Source of the DNA: Streptomyces tardus
GTDB taxonomy: Bacteria; Actinomycetota; Actinomycetes; Streptomycetales; Streptomycetaceae
NCBI RefSeq assembly: GCF_018101125.2
Contig: NZ_JAELVF020000001.1
Span: 1-64,000 of the forward strand
Direction: 5' to 3'
Length of the DNA: 64,000 nucleotides
The notes beneath the pieces are model-generated. The model did no database searches, had not been told where the DNA came from, and saw only the letters and a program-made list of their open reading frames with translations. Below, one piece after another: positions 10,997 through 19,588 of this stretch. The position numbers were made by a program, and so were the translations under genes. Numbering within the stretch: the stretch's first letter is position 1; every line of letters begins with the position of its first letter.

Positions 10997-12466
10997 TCAA
11001 CTCGTCATCGACCTGGCCGCCGCGTACACCTCGAGCACTGCGAGGGCGAGCGGCAGGAGCGAGAGCAGCACCAGCCCCTCGAACATGTCCAACAGCCTTC
11101 CCCAGAACGGCGATACGCCCTTGGTCGGCACGATCAGACCGACACCGACGATGACCGCGGCGCCGATCGCGATACTGCTGGCGAACCAGACGGTGTGGAC
11201 GTTGAGCGGGCCGCTGTCGCCGTCCCGGTAGAGCGACTGGAGCGCCTCGACGGGCGGGTCGAGCGTCATGCCCAGGAGCAGCAGCAGGATGGTCACCAGG
11301 CCGCCGATCATCAGGCAGGCGACCTGGGAGGTGTAGTCGAAGAGTCGGGCGCGCAGTATCAGCGCCAGACCGCAGGAGAGCGCCAGCAGCTGGGCCCAGG
11401 TGTTGTCGGTGAAGCCGAGGATGACGCCGGCGGCGATCGCGACCAGCGCGGAGGAGCCGGCGACCAGGCCGAGGAGCAGCTCGTGGCCACGGCGGGCCTG
11501 GGCGCCGATGCGCAGGAAGTCGACGGCCTCGTCGTGGTTCTGGTTCTTGCTGTCGTACTCGCGGCCCTGGGCGATCTGGTCGGGCGAGCGGTAGCCGATC
11601 GGCAGGCGTGCGAAGCGGGCGGAGAGGCCGGGGAGCCAGGCCACCAGGGCGATGCCCACGACGGCGGTGACGGCGGCGACCTCGCGCGGCGGCGCGTCGG
11701 TCAGGATGCCGACGAAGGTGGCCACGGTGCCGGCCGCGGCGAGGAACGCGGCGGCGACGAACGGGGAGTCGCCGTGCGGCAGCAGCGCGACCAGGAGCAC
11801 CGAGGCGATCAGTACGACGACGCAGCCGACCAGCAGGTGGAGCCGGCCGGGGCCCTCCCCGCCGTCCAGGCCGAAGACGCCGGAGCCCGCGAGCATCAGA
11901 TGCGGGAGGGAGGCGAGGCCGAGGGCGATGGAGGAGCCGCGGTCGTCGTAGACCCGGGCTCGTACACCGGAGAGCGCGACGAGCGCGACACCGGTCACGC
12001 CGGCGATGATGCCTGCCAGGCTGTGCATGTCGCGCTCGAGCGGGTTGGAGAACCACAGGACGAACGCCATCATGCTGAGCAGGAGCACACCGGCGGTGAG
12101 CCCCGCGAGGTTCATCAGGTCGTCGCTCCAGCGCCGGCGGTCGCGGCGGACGGTGGAGGCGACTGCGTCGGAGACATCGTCGAAGACCGCGGGCGGCAGC
12201 GATTCCGCGAAAGGCCGCAGCAGCAGTACATCTCCGTCGAGAATGCGCTGTTCCGCGAGGGAGCGTCCGGCGTCCAGCACGGTGCCGTCACGACGAACGA
12301 GGTGATATCCGGTCGGACTTCCCTCATTCTGTGACTGTCCGGAAAGCTGGAGGATCTCCGGATAGATATCGACAAGCGGCACGTCCTCGGGCAGCGCCAC
12401 GTCTATCCGTGCGTCCGGCGCGGCAACGGTGACCCGGCAGAAGCCGGTACCTGCGGTCGTACTCAC
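10997..12466 (-). CDS. eccD: Type VII secretion integral membrane protein EccD
   Basis: 489 residues. The N-terminal ubiquitin-like domain (about residues 5-85, FCRVTVAAPDARIDVALP ... ILDGDVLLLRPF) is followed by roughly eleven transmembrane helices, the EccD/YukD-fusion layout of actinobacterial ESX systems. EccD forms the membrane channel scaffold together with EccB, EccC and EccE. GTG start at 12466 (VSTTAGTGF) with GAGGGGG about 10 nt upstream. It is divergent from eccC, with which it shares a 281-bp promoter region. Confidence 0.92.
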   Translation of the reverse strand: MSTTAGTGFCRVTVAAPDARIDVALPEDVPLVDIYPEILQLSGQSQNEGSPTGYHLVRRDGTVLDAGRSLAEQRILDGDVLLLRPFAESLPPAVFDDVSDAVASTVRRDRRRWSDDLMNLAGLTAGVLLLSMMAFVLWFSNPLERDMHSLAGIIAGVTGVALVALSGVRARVYDDRGSSIALGLASLPHLMLAGSGVFGLDGGEGPGRLHLLVGCVVVLIASVLLVALLPHGDSPFVAAAFLAAAGTVATFVGILTDAPPREVAAVTAVVGIALVAWLPGLSARFARLPIGYRSPDQIAQGREYDSKNQNHDEAVDFLRIGAQARRGHELLLGLVAGSSALVAIAAGVILGFTDNTWAQLLALSCGLALILRARLFDYTSQVACLMIGGLVTILLLLLGMTLDPPVEALQSLYRDGDSGPLNVHTVWFASSIAIGAAVIVGVGLIVPTKGVSPFWGRLLDMFEGLVLLSLLPLALAVLEVYAAARSMTS

Positions 12467-12747
12467 CTGGCGGTGCCCCCTCGGCCTGAAGTTTGGGTGT
12501 CGTCCGAACGCCTGCAGGGATGTGCGGCGGCGGAGCGTCAGCGTACCGTCGGACAGGGCAACGGCCCCACCCACCCCGGGTGTTGTTGCATGTCAGTAGG
12601 ATCACGGGCAGGGCCAACTTCGATCGACGCGTGTCTGTCGGTACCAGTGCGGTGTATGTGACACGTGGGTGGTGGCAGTGGGTCGGGGGGATCGCTACAC
12701 ACGGGAGCGGTCCGACACTTGCGAGAAGCTGAAGGACTGGTGCGCCG
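12467..12747. promoter_or_regulatory. eccD/eccC divergent promoter region
   Basis: 281 bp between two divergent core T7SS genes; both promoters must lie here. I saw no match to the promoter module found upstream of esxBA, and no confident -10/-35 pair. Confidence 0.45.
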
Positions 12748-15700
12748 GTGAGCGTGATTGTCGTCAAGCGCCCTCCTCGGGCCCTTCCGCCCGAAATACC
12801 CGATGAGGAGGTCACGCTCGAACCTCCGCCGGAGATTCCGCGCGAGACCGACAACAACATGCTGATGAACCTCCTTCCCATGCTGGGAATGGGCAGTTCG
12901 GCCGCGTTCTTCTTCATGCCGGGTATGGGCAACCCGTTTATGAAGGTCATGGGCGTGATCATGATGGCGTCCACGCTGGCGATGGTGGTCGCGCAGATCG
13001 TCAAGGCCCGGCAGGGACCGTCCGGTCAGATGACGCAGGACCGCCAGGACTATCTGAAGTACCTGTCCCAGAAGCGGCGCGATATCCGCCGGACCGCGCA
13101 CCGGCAGCGGGACAACCAGCTCTTCCTCCACCCCGCGCCCGACCAGCTGTGGTCGATCGTCGCCGAGGGCCGGCGGGTGTGGGAACGCCGCGCCTCGGAC
13201 GCCGACTTCGCCCAGATCCGGGTGGGGCTCGGACCGCAGCAGCTGGCCACCCCGCTCAAGGCCCCGGAGACCGCGCCGCTGGACGAGTTGGAGCCGCTGA
13301 CCGCACACGCGATGAAACAGTTCCTCGCGGTGCACGGCACTCTCGACGGCCTGCCGCTCGCCGTCTCGCTGCGCGCCTTCTACCACATCACCGTCTCCGG
13401 CGAGCCCGACACCGTGTACGCGACCTCGCGGGCGATCGTCGCGCAGCTGTGCACGCTCCAGTCGCCGGAGGACCTGACCGTCGCGGTGGTCGCCGCACCC
13501 GGTGCGCTGGCCGAGTGGGAGTGGGCCAAGTGGCTCCCGCACACGCAGCATTCGGCGCTGGACGGCGCCGGCACCAGCCGGCTGATCACCGACGATCTCG
13601 GCGAGATCGAGGAGCTGCTCGGCGACGCGCTGGACGGCCGTACGCGCTTCAACCCCAAGAGCGCCCCTGTCGCCGACACCCAGCACGTGGTGGTCGTCCT
13701 GGACGGCGGCAATGTGCCGCTGGACTCGGTGATCGCCGGCTCCGAAGGGCTGCAGGGCGTCACGATCATCGAGGTCGTACCCGGTGAACTCGACGAGCTG
13801 CGCAGCTCGTTGGCCGTGATGGTGCGACCGGGACGGCTGGAGCTGGAGTCCTCGGGCGGCGCGGTGTACGAGGGTGTGCCCGACGTGCTCTCCGTCTCGG
13901 AAGCCGAGTCCCTGGCGCGGCAGCTGGCCCCGCTGCGGGCGGGCAGCGCCGACGGCGACGAACCGCTGCTGGCCAACCTGGACTTCACCGATCTGATGAA
14001 CATCGGCGACGCCGGCTCGGTCGACGTCTCCCGCACCTGGCGTCCGCGGACGCTGCACGAGCGGCTGCGAGTGCCGATCGGCGTCGGCCAGGACGGCATG
14101 CCGGTCATGCTCGACGTCAAGGAGGCCTCGCAGGAGGGCATGGGCCCGCACGGCCTGTGCGTCGGCGCCACCGGCTCCGGCAAGTCGGAGCTGCTGCGCA
14201 CGCTCGTGCTCGGCCTCGCGGTGACGCACTCCTCGGAGACGCTGAACTTCATCCTCGCGGACTTCAAGGGCGGCGCGACCTTCACCGGTATGTCGGACAT
14301 GCCGCACGTCGCGGCCGTCATCACCAACCTCGCCGACGACCTCACCATGGTCGACCGCATGCGCGACGCGATCACCGGTGAACTCCAGCGCCGGCAGGAG
14401 CTGCTGCGCTCGGCGGGCAACTACGCCAACATCACCGACTACGAGAAGGCGCGCGCGGCCGGCGCACCGCTGGAGCCGCTCTCCTCGCTGGTGATGGTGC
14501 TGGACGAGTTCTCCGAACTGCTCAGCGCCAAGCCGGACTTCATCGAGATGTTCATCCAGATCGGTCGGATCGGCCGCTCCCTGGGCGTACACATGCTGCT
14601 GGCCTCGCAGCGCCTGGAAGAGGGCAGGCTGCGCGGTCTGGACACCTACCTCTCGTACCGCATCGGTCTGCGGACCTTCTCCGCGGCCGAGTCGCGGGCG
14701 GCGATCGGCGTCCCGGACGCCTACCACCTGCCGAACGTGCCGGGTGCGGGCTACCTGAAGTACGACACCGAGACGATGGTGCAGTTCAAGGCGGCGTACG
14801 TCTCCGGCCCCTACCGCGCGGGCAGCGGGGGCGGCGGCGGGGGCGGCAGCCGTACCGACCGGCTGCCGGTGCTCTTCACCGCCTCGCACGTCGAGCGGTA
14901 CGTCATCGAGGAGCCGGACGAGCCGCAGAACCAACAGCCCGACGAGGACGACGCGTTGGCCGACACGGTGCTGGACGTCATCGTCCAGCGGCTCCAGGGC
15001 CAGGGCCCGCCCGCCCACCAGGTGTGGCTGCCCCCGCTGGAGGACTCGCCGTCGCTGGACCGGCTGCTGCCCGCACTCGCGGTCACCCCCGAACGCGGAG
15101 TGCACGCCGCCGACTACACCGCCACCGGCAAGCTCGTGGTGCCGGCGGCGATCGTGGACAAGCCGTTCGAGCAGCGCCGCGACGTGATGTACATGAACTT
15201 CTCCGGCCAGCTCGGCCACGGCCTGGTGGTCGGCGGTCCGCAGTCCGGCAAGTCGATGATGCTGCGCGGCATCATGGGCGCCTTCGCGCTCACCCACACC
15301 CCGTTCGAAGTGCAGTTCTACTGCCTGGACTTCGGCGGCGGCGGCATGCTCGCCTTCGAGGGCCTGCCGCACGTGGGCGGTGTGGCGACCAGGCTCGACG
15401 CGGAGAAGGTGCGGCGCACGGTCGCCGAGGTCGTCGGCATCCTCAACGCCCGCGAGGAGTTCTTCCGGGACAACAGCATCGATTCCATGGGCACCTACCG
15501 GCAGCGCCGCAACGCCGGCCAGTACCCGGACCAGGCGTGGGGCGACGTCTTCCTGCTCATCGACGGCTGGTCCACCTTCAAGACCGACTACGAGATGATG
15601 GACCCGGTCATCCTGGACATCGCCAGTCGCGGTCTGGGCTTCGGCGTCCACCTGGTCGTCACCTCCTCCCGCTACACCGAGGTGCGCCCCGCGCTGCGCG

Positions 15701-16698
15701 ACCAGCTGCTCAACCGCGTCGAGCTGCGGCTCGGCGACCCGATGGAGTCCGAGTTCGACCGCAAGCGAGCGGAGAACGTCCCGACCGGCCAGCCCGGTCG
15801 CGGTCTGACCCCCGACAAGCTGCACTTCCTCGGCGCCCTGCCGCGGATGGACGGCTCGGGCAACGCCGAGGACCTCTCGGACGGCATGGCGCACTTCGTC
15901 GCGACCGTCTCCGAGCACTGGCAGGCCCGCCCGGCCCCCAAGGTGCGGATGCTGCCGACCATGCTCTCGGTCAACGAGATCCCGGCCGGCGGGGACCAAC
16001 CGCACCGCGGTGTCGCGCTCGGCGTCGACGAGACGACGCTCTCCCCCGCGTTCATCGACTTCGAGAGCGACCCGCTCTTCGTCATCTTCGGCGAGAGCGA
16101 ATCGGGCAAGTCCTCCGTGCTGCGGCTGCTCGCCAAGCAGATCGCCGAACGGTACGCGACGGACAAGGCGCTCCTGGTCGTCGCGGACTACCGCCGTGCG
16201 CTGCTCGGCGAACTGCCGGACAGCCACGTCTACAAGTACTGCGCGGCCGGACCGCAGCTCCACGAGGTCCTGGAGGGTCTCGCGGGCTCGCTCGGACGCC
16301 GGATGCCGGGACCCGACGTGACGCCCGAGCAGCTGCGCAACCGCAGCTGGTACGACCTGCCGGACGCCTTCGTCATCGTGGACGACTACGACCTGGTGGC
16401 CAGCGGTCAGAACCCGCTCAACCCGCTGCTGGAGTACCTGCCGTTCGCGCGCGACGTCGGCCTGCGGCTGATCCTGGCGCGCAGCTCGGCGGGTGCGTCG
16501 CGTTCGTCCTTCGAACCGGTGATGCAGCGTACGAAGGAGCTGGGCGCGCAGGGCCTGATCCTGTCCGGCGACCCGGCGGAGGGCCCGCTGATGGGCAACT
16601 TCAAGGCGACCAGGCTGACACCGGGCCGTGGGCAGTTCGTCACCCGCAAGGGCGGCGGGCAGCTTGTACAGACCGGTTGGCTGCCGCCGCGGAGCTGA
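12748..16698 (+). CDS. eccC: Type VII secretion motor ATPase EccC
   Basis: 1316 residues, a full-length fused EccC (EccCa+EccCb). Two N-terminal transmembrane helices (about 38-60 and 66-85) are followed by three FtsK/SpoIIIE-type ATPase domains. Walker A motifs are GATGSGKS (473-480), GGPQSGKS (829-836) and GESESGKS (1115-1122). Acidic Walker B residues include VMVLDEFSE in domain 1 and FLLIDGW in domain 2. EccC recognises the C-terminal signals of Esx dimers and drives export. A run of seven glycines after YRAGS links domains 1 and 2. GTG start with GAAGGA upstream. The last 46 nt, including the stop codon, fall inside a perfect inverted repeat (16653-16817). Confidence 0.97.
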   Translation: MSVIVVKRPPRALPPEIPDEEVTLEPPPEIPRETDNNMLMNLLPMLGMGSSAAFFFMPGMGNPFMKVMGVIMMASTLAMVVAQIVKARQGPSGQMTQDRQDYLKYLSQKRRDIRRTAHRQRDNQLFLHPAPDQLWSIVAEGRRVWERRASDADFAQIRVGLGPQQLATPLKAPETAPLDELEPLTAHAMKQFLAVHGTLDGLPLAVSLRAFYHITVSGEPDTVYATSRAIVAQLCTLQSPEDLTVAVVAAPGALAEWEWAKWLPHTQHSALDGAGTSRLITDDLGEIEELLGDALDGRTRFNPKSAPVADTQHVVVVLDGGNVPLDSVIAGSEGLQGVTIIEVVPGELDELRSSLAVMVRPGRLELESSGGAVYEGVPDVLSVSEAESLARQLAPLRAGSADGDEPLLANLDFTDLMNIGDAGSVDVSRTWRPRTLHERLRVPIGVGQDGMPVMLDVKEASQEGMGPHGLCVGATGSGKSELLRTLVLGLAVTHSSETLNFILADFKGGATFTGMSDMPHVAAVITNLADDLTMVDRMRDAITGELQRRQELLRSAGNYANITDYEKARAAGAPLEPLSSLVMVLDEFSELLSAKPDFIEMFIQIGRIGRSLGVHMLLASQRLEEGRLRGLDTYLSYRIGLRTFSAAESRAAIGVPDAYHLPNVPGAGYLKYDTETMVQFKAAYVSGPYRAGSGGGGGGGSRTDRLPVLFTASHVERYVIEEPDEPQNQQPDEDDALADTVLDVIVQRLQGQGPPAHQVWLPPLEDSPSLDRLLPALAVTPERGVHAADYTATGKLVVPAAIVDKPFEQRRDVMYMNFSGQLGHGLVVGGPQSGKSMMLRGIMGAFALTHTPFEVQFYCLDFGGGGMLAFEGLPHVGGVATRLDAEKVRRTVAEVVGILNAREEFFRDNSIDSMGTYRQRRNAGQYPDQAWGDVFLLIDGWSTFKTDYEMMDPVILDIASRGLGFGVHLVVTSSRYTEVRPALRDQLLNRVELRLGDPMESEFDRKRAENVPTGQPGRGLTPDKLHFLGALPRMDGSGNAEDLSDGMAHFVATVSEHWQARPAPKVRMLPTMLSVNEIPAGGDQPHRGVALGVDETTLSPAFIDFESDPLFVIFGESESGKSSVLRLLAKQIAERYATDKALLVVADYRRALLGELPDSHVYKYCAAGPQLHEVLEGLAGSLGRRMPGPDVTPEQLRNRSWYDLPDAFVIVDDYDLVASGQNPLNPLLEYLPFARDVGLRLILARSSAGASRSSFEPVMQRTKELGAQGLILSGDPAEGPLMGNFKATRLTPGRGQFVTRKGGGQLVQTGWLPPRS

Positions 16699-16817
16699 GG
16701 GGCGTGTGACAGGCGGAGGGCGGGCCCGGTGGAGTCTTCACCGGGCCCGCCCTCCGCCTGTCACACGCCCCTCAGCTCCGCGGCGGCAGCCAACCGGTCT
16801 GTACAAGCTGCCCGCCG
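16653..16817. repeat. Perfect 79-bp inverted repeat over the eccC 3' end
   Basis: Arms 16653-16731 and 16739-16817 are exact reverse complements around a 7-nt spacer (16732-16738). The left arm holds the last codons and the stop of eccC plus its downstream hairpin; the right arm repeats this in antisense. The inner part (GGCGGAGGGCGGGCCCGGTG and its complement) may be the natural eccC terminator. The outer part, a copy of coding sequence, is not expected in a natural terminator. Confidence 0.95.
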
Positions 16818-18073
16818 AATCTCCTCCGCCCGCGCTGCCGTCCCGCCCTTCGCCGGGGACGCGGTCCCCGGAACCTTCGCCCGCGCCGTCGCCGGGGTCG
16901 CCGCCCTCGATCGGTTCGGCCCCCGTGCTCTCGCCGAGCATGCCCTCCGAGCGGCGCAGGAAGGCCGGGTCGTACGGCGTGGTGGGCAGCGCGGGCGGAG
17001 GAGATTCGGCGGGCAGCCGGATCGACACCTTCGGGGTCCGCGCCCTCCGGGTCCACGTTCCCCGCGTCCGGGCGATCGCGGTCCCCCGCGCCGGTGCCGG
17101 GATCGGTGCCGGTGTCCGGGAACAGGTCGCTGTCGATCCGGCTGCCCGCCGAATCTCCTCCGCCCGCGCTGCCGTCCCGCCCTTCGCCGGGGACGCGGTC
17201 CCCGGAACCTTCGCCCGCGCCGTCGCCGGGGTCGCCGCCCTCGATCGGTTCGGCCCCCGTGCTCTCGCCGAGCATGCCCTCCGAGCGGCGCAGGAAGGCC
17301 GGGTCGTACGGCGTGGTGGGCAGCGCGGGAACGCCCGCACCGGCGCCCCCGCCGCCGGTGCGCTCGAAGACGGTGGCGATGGTGGCGGCCAGCTTGGCGA
17401 GGGCGGAGACGACGGATTCGGTGTTCATCGGAGTCGGCAGCACACCGGCCGCCGGGCCGTCCCCGTCACTGCCCCCGGGCCCGGCTCCGGCGCCGACTCC
17501 CGGCGCCGGAGCGGCTGTTGAGGGACCCGACGGGCTCTCCGCGGGCGCACCGGTGGAGGAGAGGTCGCTGCCCAGCGCCAGGCTGCCGTGGGTGAGCCCC
17601 GCCCCCAACTGCTGGCCGACGGAGCCGTCGAGTGCGCTCGTGGAGTCGCCGCCGGTGCTCGCAGCGCCGTCCGGCTTCCCGTCCGAAGCGCCGTGCGCCT
17701 CCGTACGGGAGAGGCTGCTCGCGGACACCGAATCGTCCGAGCCGCCGGCCTCGTTGCCCGCGAGCTGGTCGCCGCCGATGCCGGCGTCGCCCGCCCCGGT
17801 GTGGTCGCCGGCGAGCTGTTCGGCGGCGTCCGCCGCCTGTTCGAGGTCGCCCGCGGCCAACTCGAAGGCGGGCACGGCCTCCTGGACCGCGGAGCACAGC
17901 AGCGCCCACTGACCGGCGAACCCCTCGGCCCCCGAGCCGCGCCAGTCGCCCGTGAGTACGCCGCCCACCTGCCGGTCGAGCGCCTGCACGGTCTCGTCGA
18001 CCCTGGCGCCGAGCTCGCGCCAGCCGCGCGCGGCTTCCCGCAGCGCCTGTACAGCTTCGTTCCGGTCGCTCAC
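16772..18073 (-). CDS. Long WXG100-domain protein, C-terminus scrambled
   Basis: 433-residue frame as written. The N-terminal part (about 1-95) is a WXG100-type helical hairpin with W44-R-G46. A long Ser/Gly/Asp-rich linker follows, with a hydrophobic stretch SVVSALAKLAATIATVFE near 225. It is a likely T7SS substrate or partner of unknown activity. GTG start at 18073 overlaps the upstream gene's TGA by 4 nt (GTGA). Below about 17028 the frame runs into an inverted 43-bp copy, then a 189-bp copy of its own sequence in another frame, and ends by reading the antisense of the eccC tail (LVQTGWLPPRS). The real C-terminus is therefore unknown. Confidence 0.6.
   Translation of the reverse strand: MSDRNEAVQALREAARGWRELGARVDETVQALDRQVGGVLTGDWRGSGAEGFAGQWALLCSAVQEAVPAFELAAGDLEQAADAAEQLAGDHTGAGDAGIGGDQLAGNEAGGSDDSVSASSLSRTEAHGASDGKPDGAASTGGDSTSALDGSVGQQLGAGLTHGSLALGSDLSSTGAPAESPSGPSTAAPAPGVGAGAGPGGSDGDGPAAGVLPTPMNTESVVSALAKLAATIATVFERTGGGGAGAGVPALPTTPYDPAFLRRSEGMLGESTGAEPIEGGDPGDGAGEGSGDRVPGEGRDGSAGGGDSAGSRIDSDLFPDTGTDPGTGAGDRDRPDAGNVDPEGADPEGVDPAARRISSARAAHHAVRPGLPAPLGGHARREHGGRTDRGRRPRRRRGRRFRGPRPRRRAGRQRGRRRFGGQLVQTGWLPPRS
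16807..16995 (+). repeat. 189-bp direct repeat, copy A
   Basis: Identical over all 189 bp to 17141-17329. This copy lies between the eccC inverted repeat and a 43-bp inverted segment. In the minus-strand WXG gene it is read out of the frame used in copy B, so it is probably the misplaced copy. Confidence 0.95.
16985..17173. repeat. 43-bp perfect inverted repeat inside the duplicated zone
   Basis: 16985-17027 is the exact reverse complement of 17131-17173. It bridges the two 189-bp direct repeats, so the segment order is copy A, inverted piece, about 100 bp unique sequence, copy B. This is consistent with strand-switch rearrangement or misassembly. Confidence 0.93.
17141..17329 (+). repeat. 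189-bp direct repeat, copy B
   Basis: Second identical copy of 16807-16995. On the minus strand it encodes the in-frame part ALPTTPYDPAFLRRSEGM onward of the long WXG protein, so it is probably the original. Confidence 0.95.
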
Positions 18074-18384
18074 AGCAGGTCCCTGATGTCGTCGGCGAAG
18101 TCGTCCTGGACGGAGGAGGTGTTGCGCACGACCTCCTTGACGCCGCTGGACGCCTCGTCCAGCCGGTCCTGGAGCTTGCCCACCACGGACCCGGCGAGCT
18201 CGACGGCCTCGGCCAACTGCTCGTAGGAGACGGAGTCCAACCGCTCCAGCACCTCGCGCACCGGCTCCAGGTCCGTACTGCGGCGGAAGTCCGACACGTA
18301 GCTGCCGAGGTCGTAGGCGTGGTGCGCGAGCGAGTTGCCGAGCTGCCCCAGCTCTTCGGTGTTCACATGGAGTCTGTCGGACAT
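18070..18384 (-). CDS. WXG100-like small protein, partner of the long WXG protein
   Basis: 104 residues, wholly helical by composition: MSDRLHVNTEELGQLGNS ... VVGKLQDRLDEASSGVKE. It resembles T7SS Esx-like and PE/LXG-partner proteins but lacks a clear WXG motif. ATG at 18384 with GGGAG 5 nt upstream; the longer frame upstream has no such site. It overlaps the long WXG gene by 4 nt, so the pair is probably translated together and may form a heterodimer (inference). Confidence 0.75.
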   Translation of the reverse strand: MSDRLHVNTEELGQLGNSLAHHAYDLGSYVSDFRRSTDLEPVREVLERLDSVSYEQLAEAVELAGSVVGKLQDRLDEASSGVKEVVRNTSSVQDDFADDIRDLL

Positions 18385-18420
18385 CTCTTCTCCCGCATCG
18401 GCCGCCGTACAGCTTTCACA

Positions 18421-18435
18421 GATGTAACACACATC
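18421..18435. promoter_or_regulatory. GATGT-N5-ACATC inverted repeat
   Basis: A 5-5-5 inverted repeat 37 nt upstream of the 104-aa gene start, in the 276-bp divergent gap with the 133-aa gene. Possible operator; no regulator assigned. Confidence 0.35.
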
Positions 18436-18660
18436 ATCCGACAAAGGTCCGCGCAGACCCTGCTCCCTCCGCCTACCCCGGTTCGGGCGGCCCTACGACG
18501 GTTGGGAACGTGCCGCACACCACTGCCGGTTGGTGAAGGCTCCCGCCCGACCGTGCCCGGCCCGGCCAACCCTCTGGTGGGCAGCGGCGGCGAGGGCTGA
18601 GAATATGAGGAAGCGGCCGGGAGCACGGGCCGCGGCAACGACGCGAGGGAGGGGAGCCCG

Positions 18661-19062
18661 GTGAAGGACGAGCGGGACATTCAGGAAGAGAACCTCATGG
18701 AGGATCTCGAGGACCCGATGCAGGCCCGCGACGTGCGCAGGTCGCTGGAGCAGCTGCGCACCATTCCCGGCGTCGACCCGCGCCTCCAGGAGATGGCACG
18801 CGAACTGCTCTCCGGCCGCACGGGGCTCAAGGACATCATCGAGAACCCGCGCTACCTCGCCGCACTCGGCGACAACATGCGCGAACTCCAGGAGCGGGAC
18901 GACCGGATGACCCCCGAGGAGCGCGAACGTTCCAAGGAGCAGGCCGCCGAGTTCTTCCGGCAGCAGGAGGAGGACACGGCCCGCGAGGACGCCGAGCGCG
19001 AGCAGGCGGCTCGGGAGGCCAGGGAGAACGGCCCGAAACCGCGCCACCGCGGCGGTCAGTGA
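18661..19062 (+). CDS. Conserved hypothetical charged protein
   Basis: 133 residues, acidic and highly charged, with no membrane segment or signal. The central region (VRRSLEQLRTIPGVDPRLQ ... GLKDIIENPRYLAALGDNM) looks helical, and the C-terminal third is E/R/Q-rich, likely coiled coil. Function unknown. GTG start at 18661 with GAGGGGAG about 7 nt upstream. It lies between WXG-type genes within the T7SS locus. Confidence 0.78.
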   Translation: MKDERDIQEENLMEDLEDPMQARDVRRSLEQLRTIPGVDPRLQEMARELLSGRTGLKDIIENPRYLAALGDNMRELQERDDRMTPEERERSKEQAAEFFRQQEEDTAREDAEREQAAREARENGPKPRHRGGQ

Positions 19063-19207
19063 ACAGCGGCTCCTGTGTGACGACCCTGTCCCACACGGGA
19101 GTTGGCCGATGACGCCTTTCGCCGACTGTGCGACGGTGGACGGGCGAGCAGCACCAGTGGCAGCGCGCGGCGTCCGGTGACAGCGCGCGGGAGAATCGGG
19201 GGTGGCC

Positions 19208-19588
19208 ATGTCGAACGAGAGCCTGCAGTCCAAGCCGGCGGTCCTTCAGACCGAGGGCAAGAACATGCAACAGGTCAGCACGGACTTCAACACCGCGCTG
19301 ACGACACTCAAGAACACCTTGACCGGCATCGAGACGGGCGACCGCCCGCCCTGGGGCGGCGACGACATCGGCAGCAGCTTCGGCGCCCTGTACGAGGGGT
19401 TCCGGGACGGCATGTACGAGTCGATGGGGCACCTGGTCGGCCGGGTGGACGACATCGGCAAGGGCATGACCGGGATGGGCGACAACCACGAGGTCAACGA
19501 GGACTTCAACGACTCGCTCGTCAAGGCGGAGGAGGCCCGCGCCGAGAAGCTGGGCATCGGCAAGATCCCCCACCTCGGCGGCGGCTGA
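19208..19588 (+). CDS. WXG100-like protein
   Basis: 126 residues with the length and heptad character of WXG100 family proteins and W49-G-G51 at the expected turn (RPPWGGDDIGSSFGALYEGF). Probably a T7SS substrate or partner. The C-terminal tail (KLGIGKIPHLGGG) lacks a YxxxD/E motif. Start uncertain: ATG 19208 (MSNESLQ) or an in-frame GTG two codons upstream at 19202, which is better spaced from GGGAG. Confidence 0.75.
   Translation: MSNESLQSKPAVLQTEGKNMQQVSTDFNTALTTLKNTLTGIETGDRPPWGGDDIGSSFGALYEGFRDGMYESMGHLVGRVDDIGKGMTGMGDNHEVNEDFNDSLVKAEEARAEKLGIGKIPHLGGG

Noticed and set aside
12538..16263. Very long open frame antisense to eccC (over 1200 codons)
   Set aside because: Typical shadow frame of high-GC coding DNA. 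The sense strand encodes an unmistakable EccC, and the antisense has His/Arg/Gly-rich junk composition and no ribosome site.
16732..16738. Inverted repeat at eccC as an insertion-sequence end
   Set aside because: No transposase, no target duplication, and the arms contain eccC coding sequence; a fold-back or assembly event explains it better.
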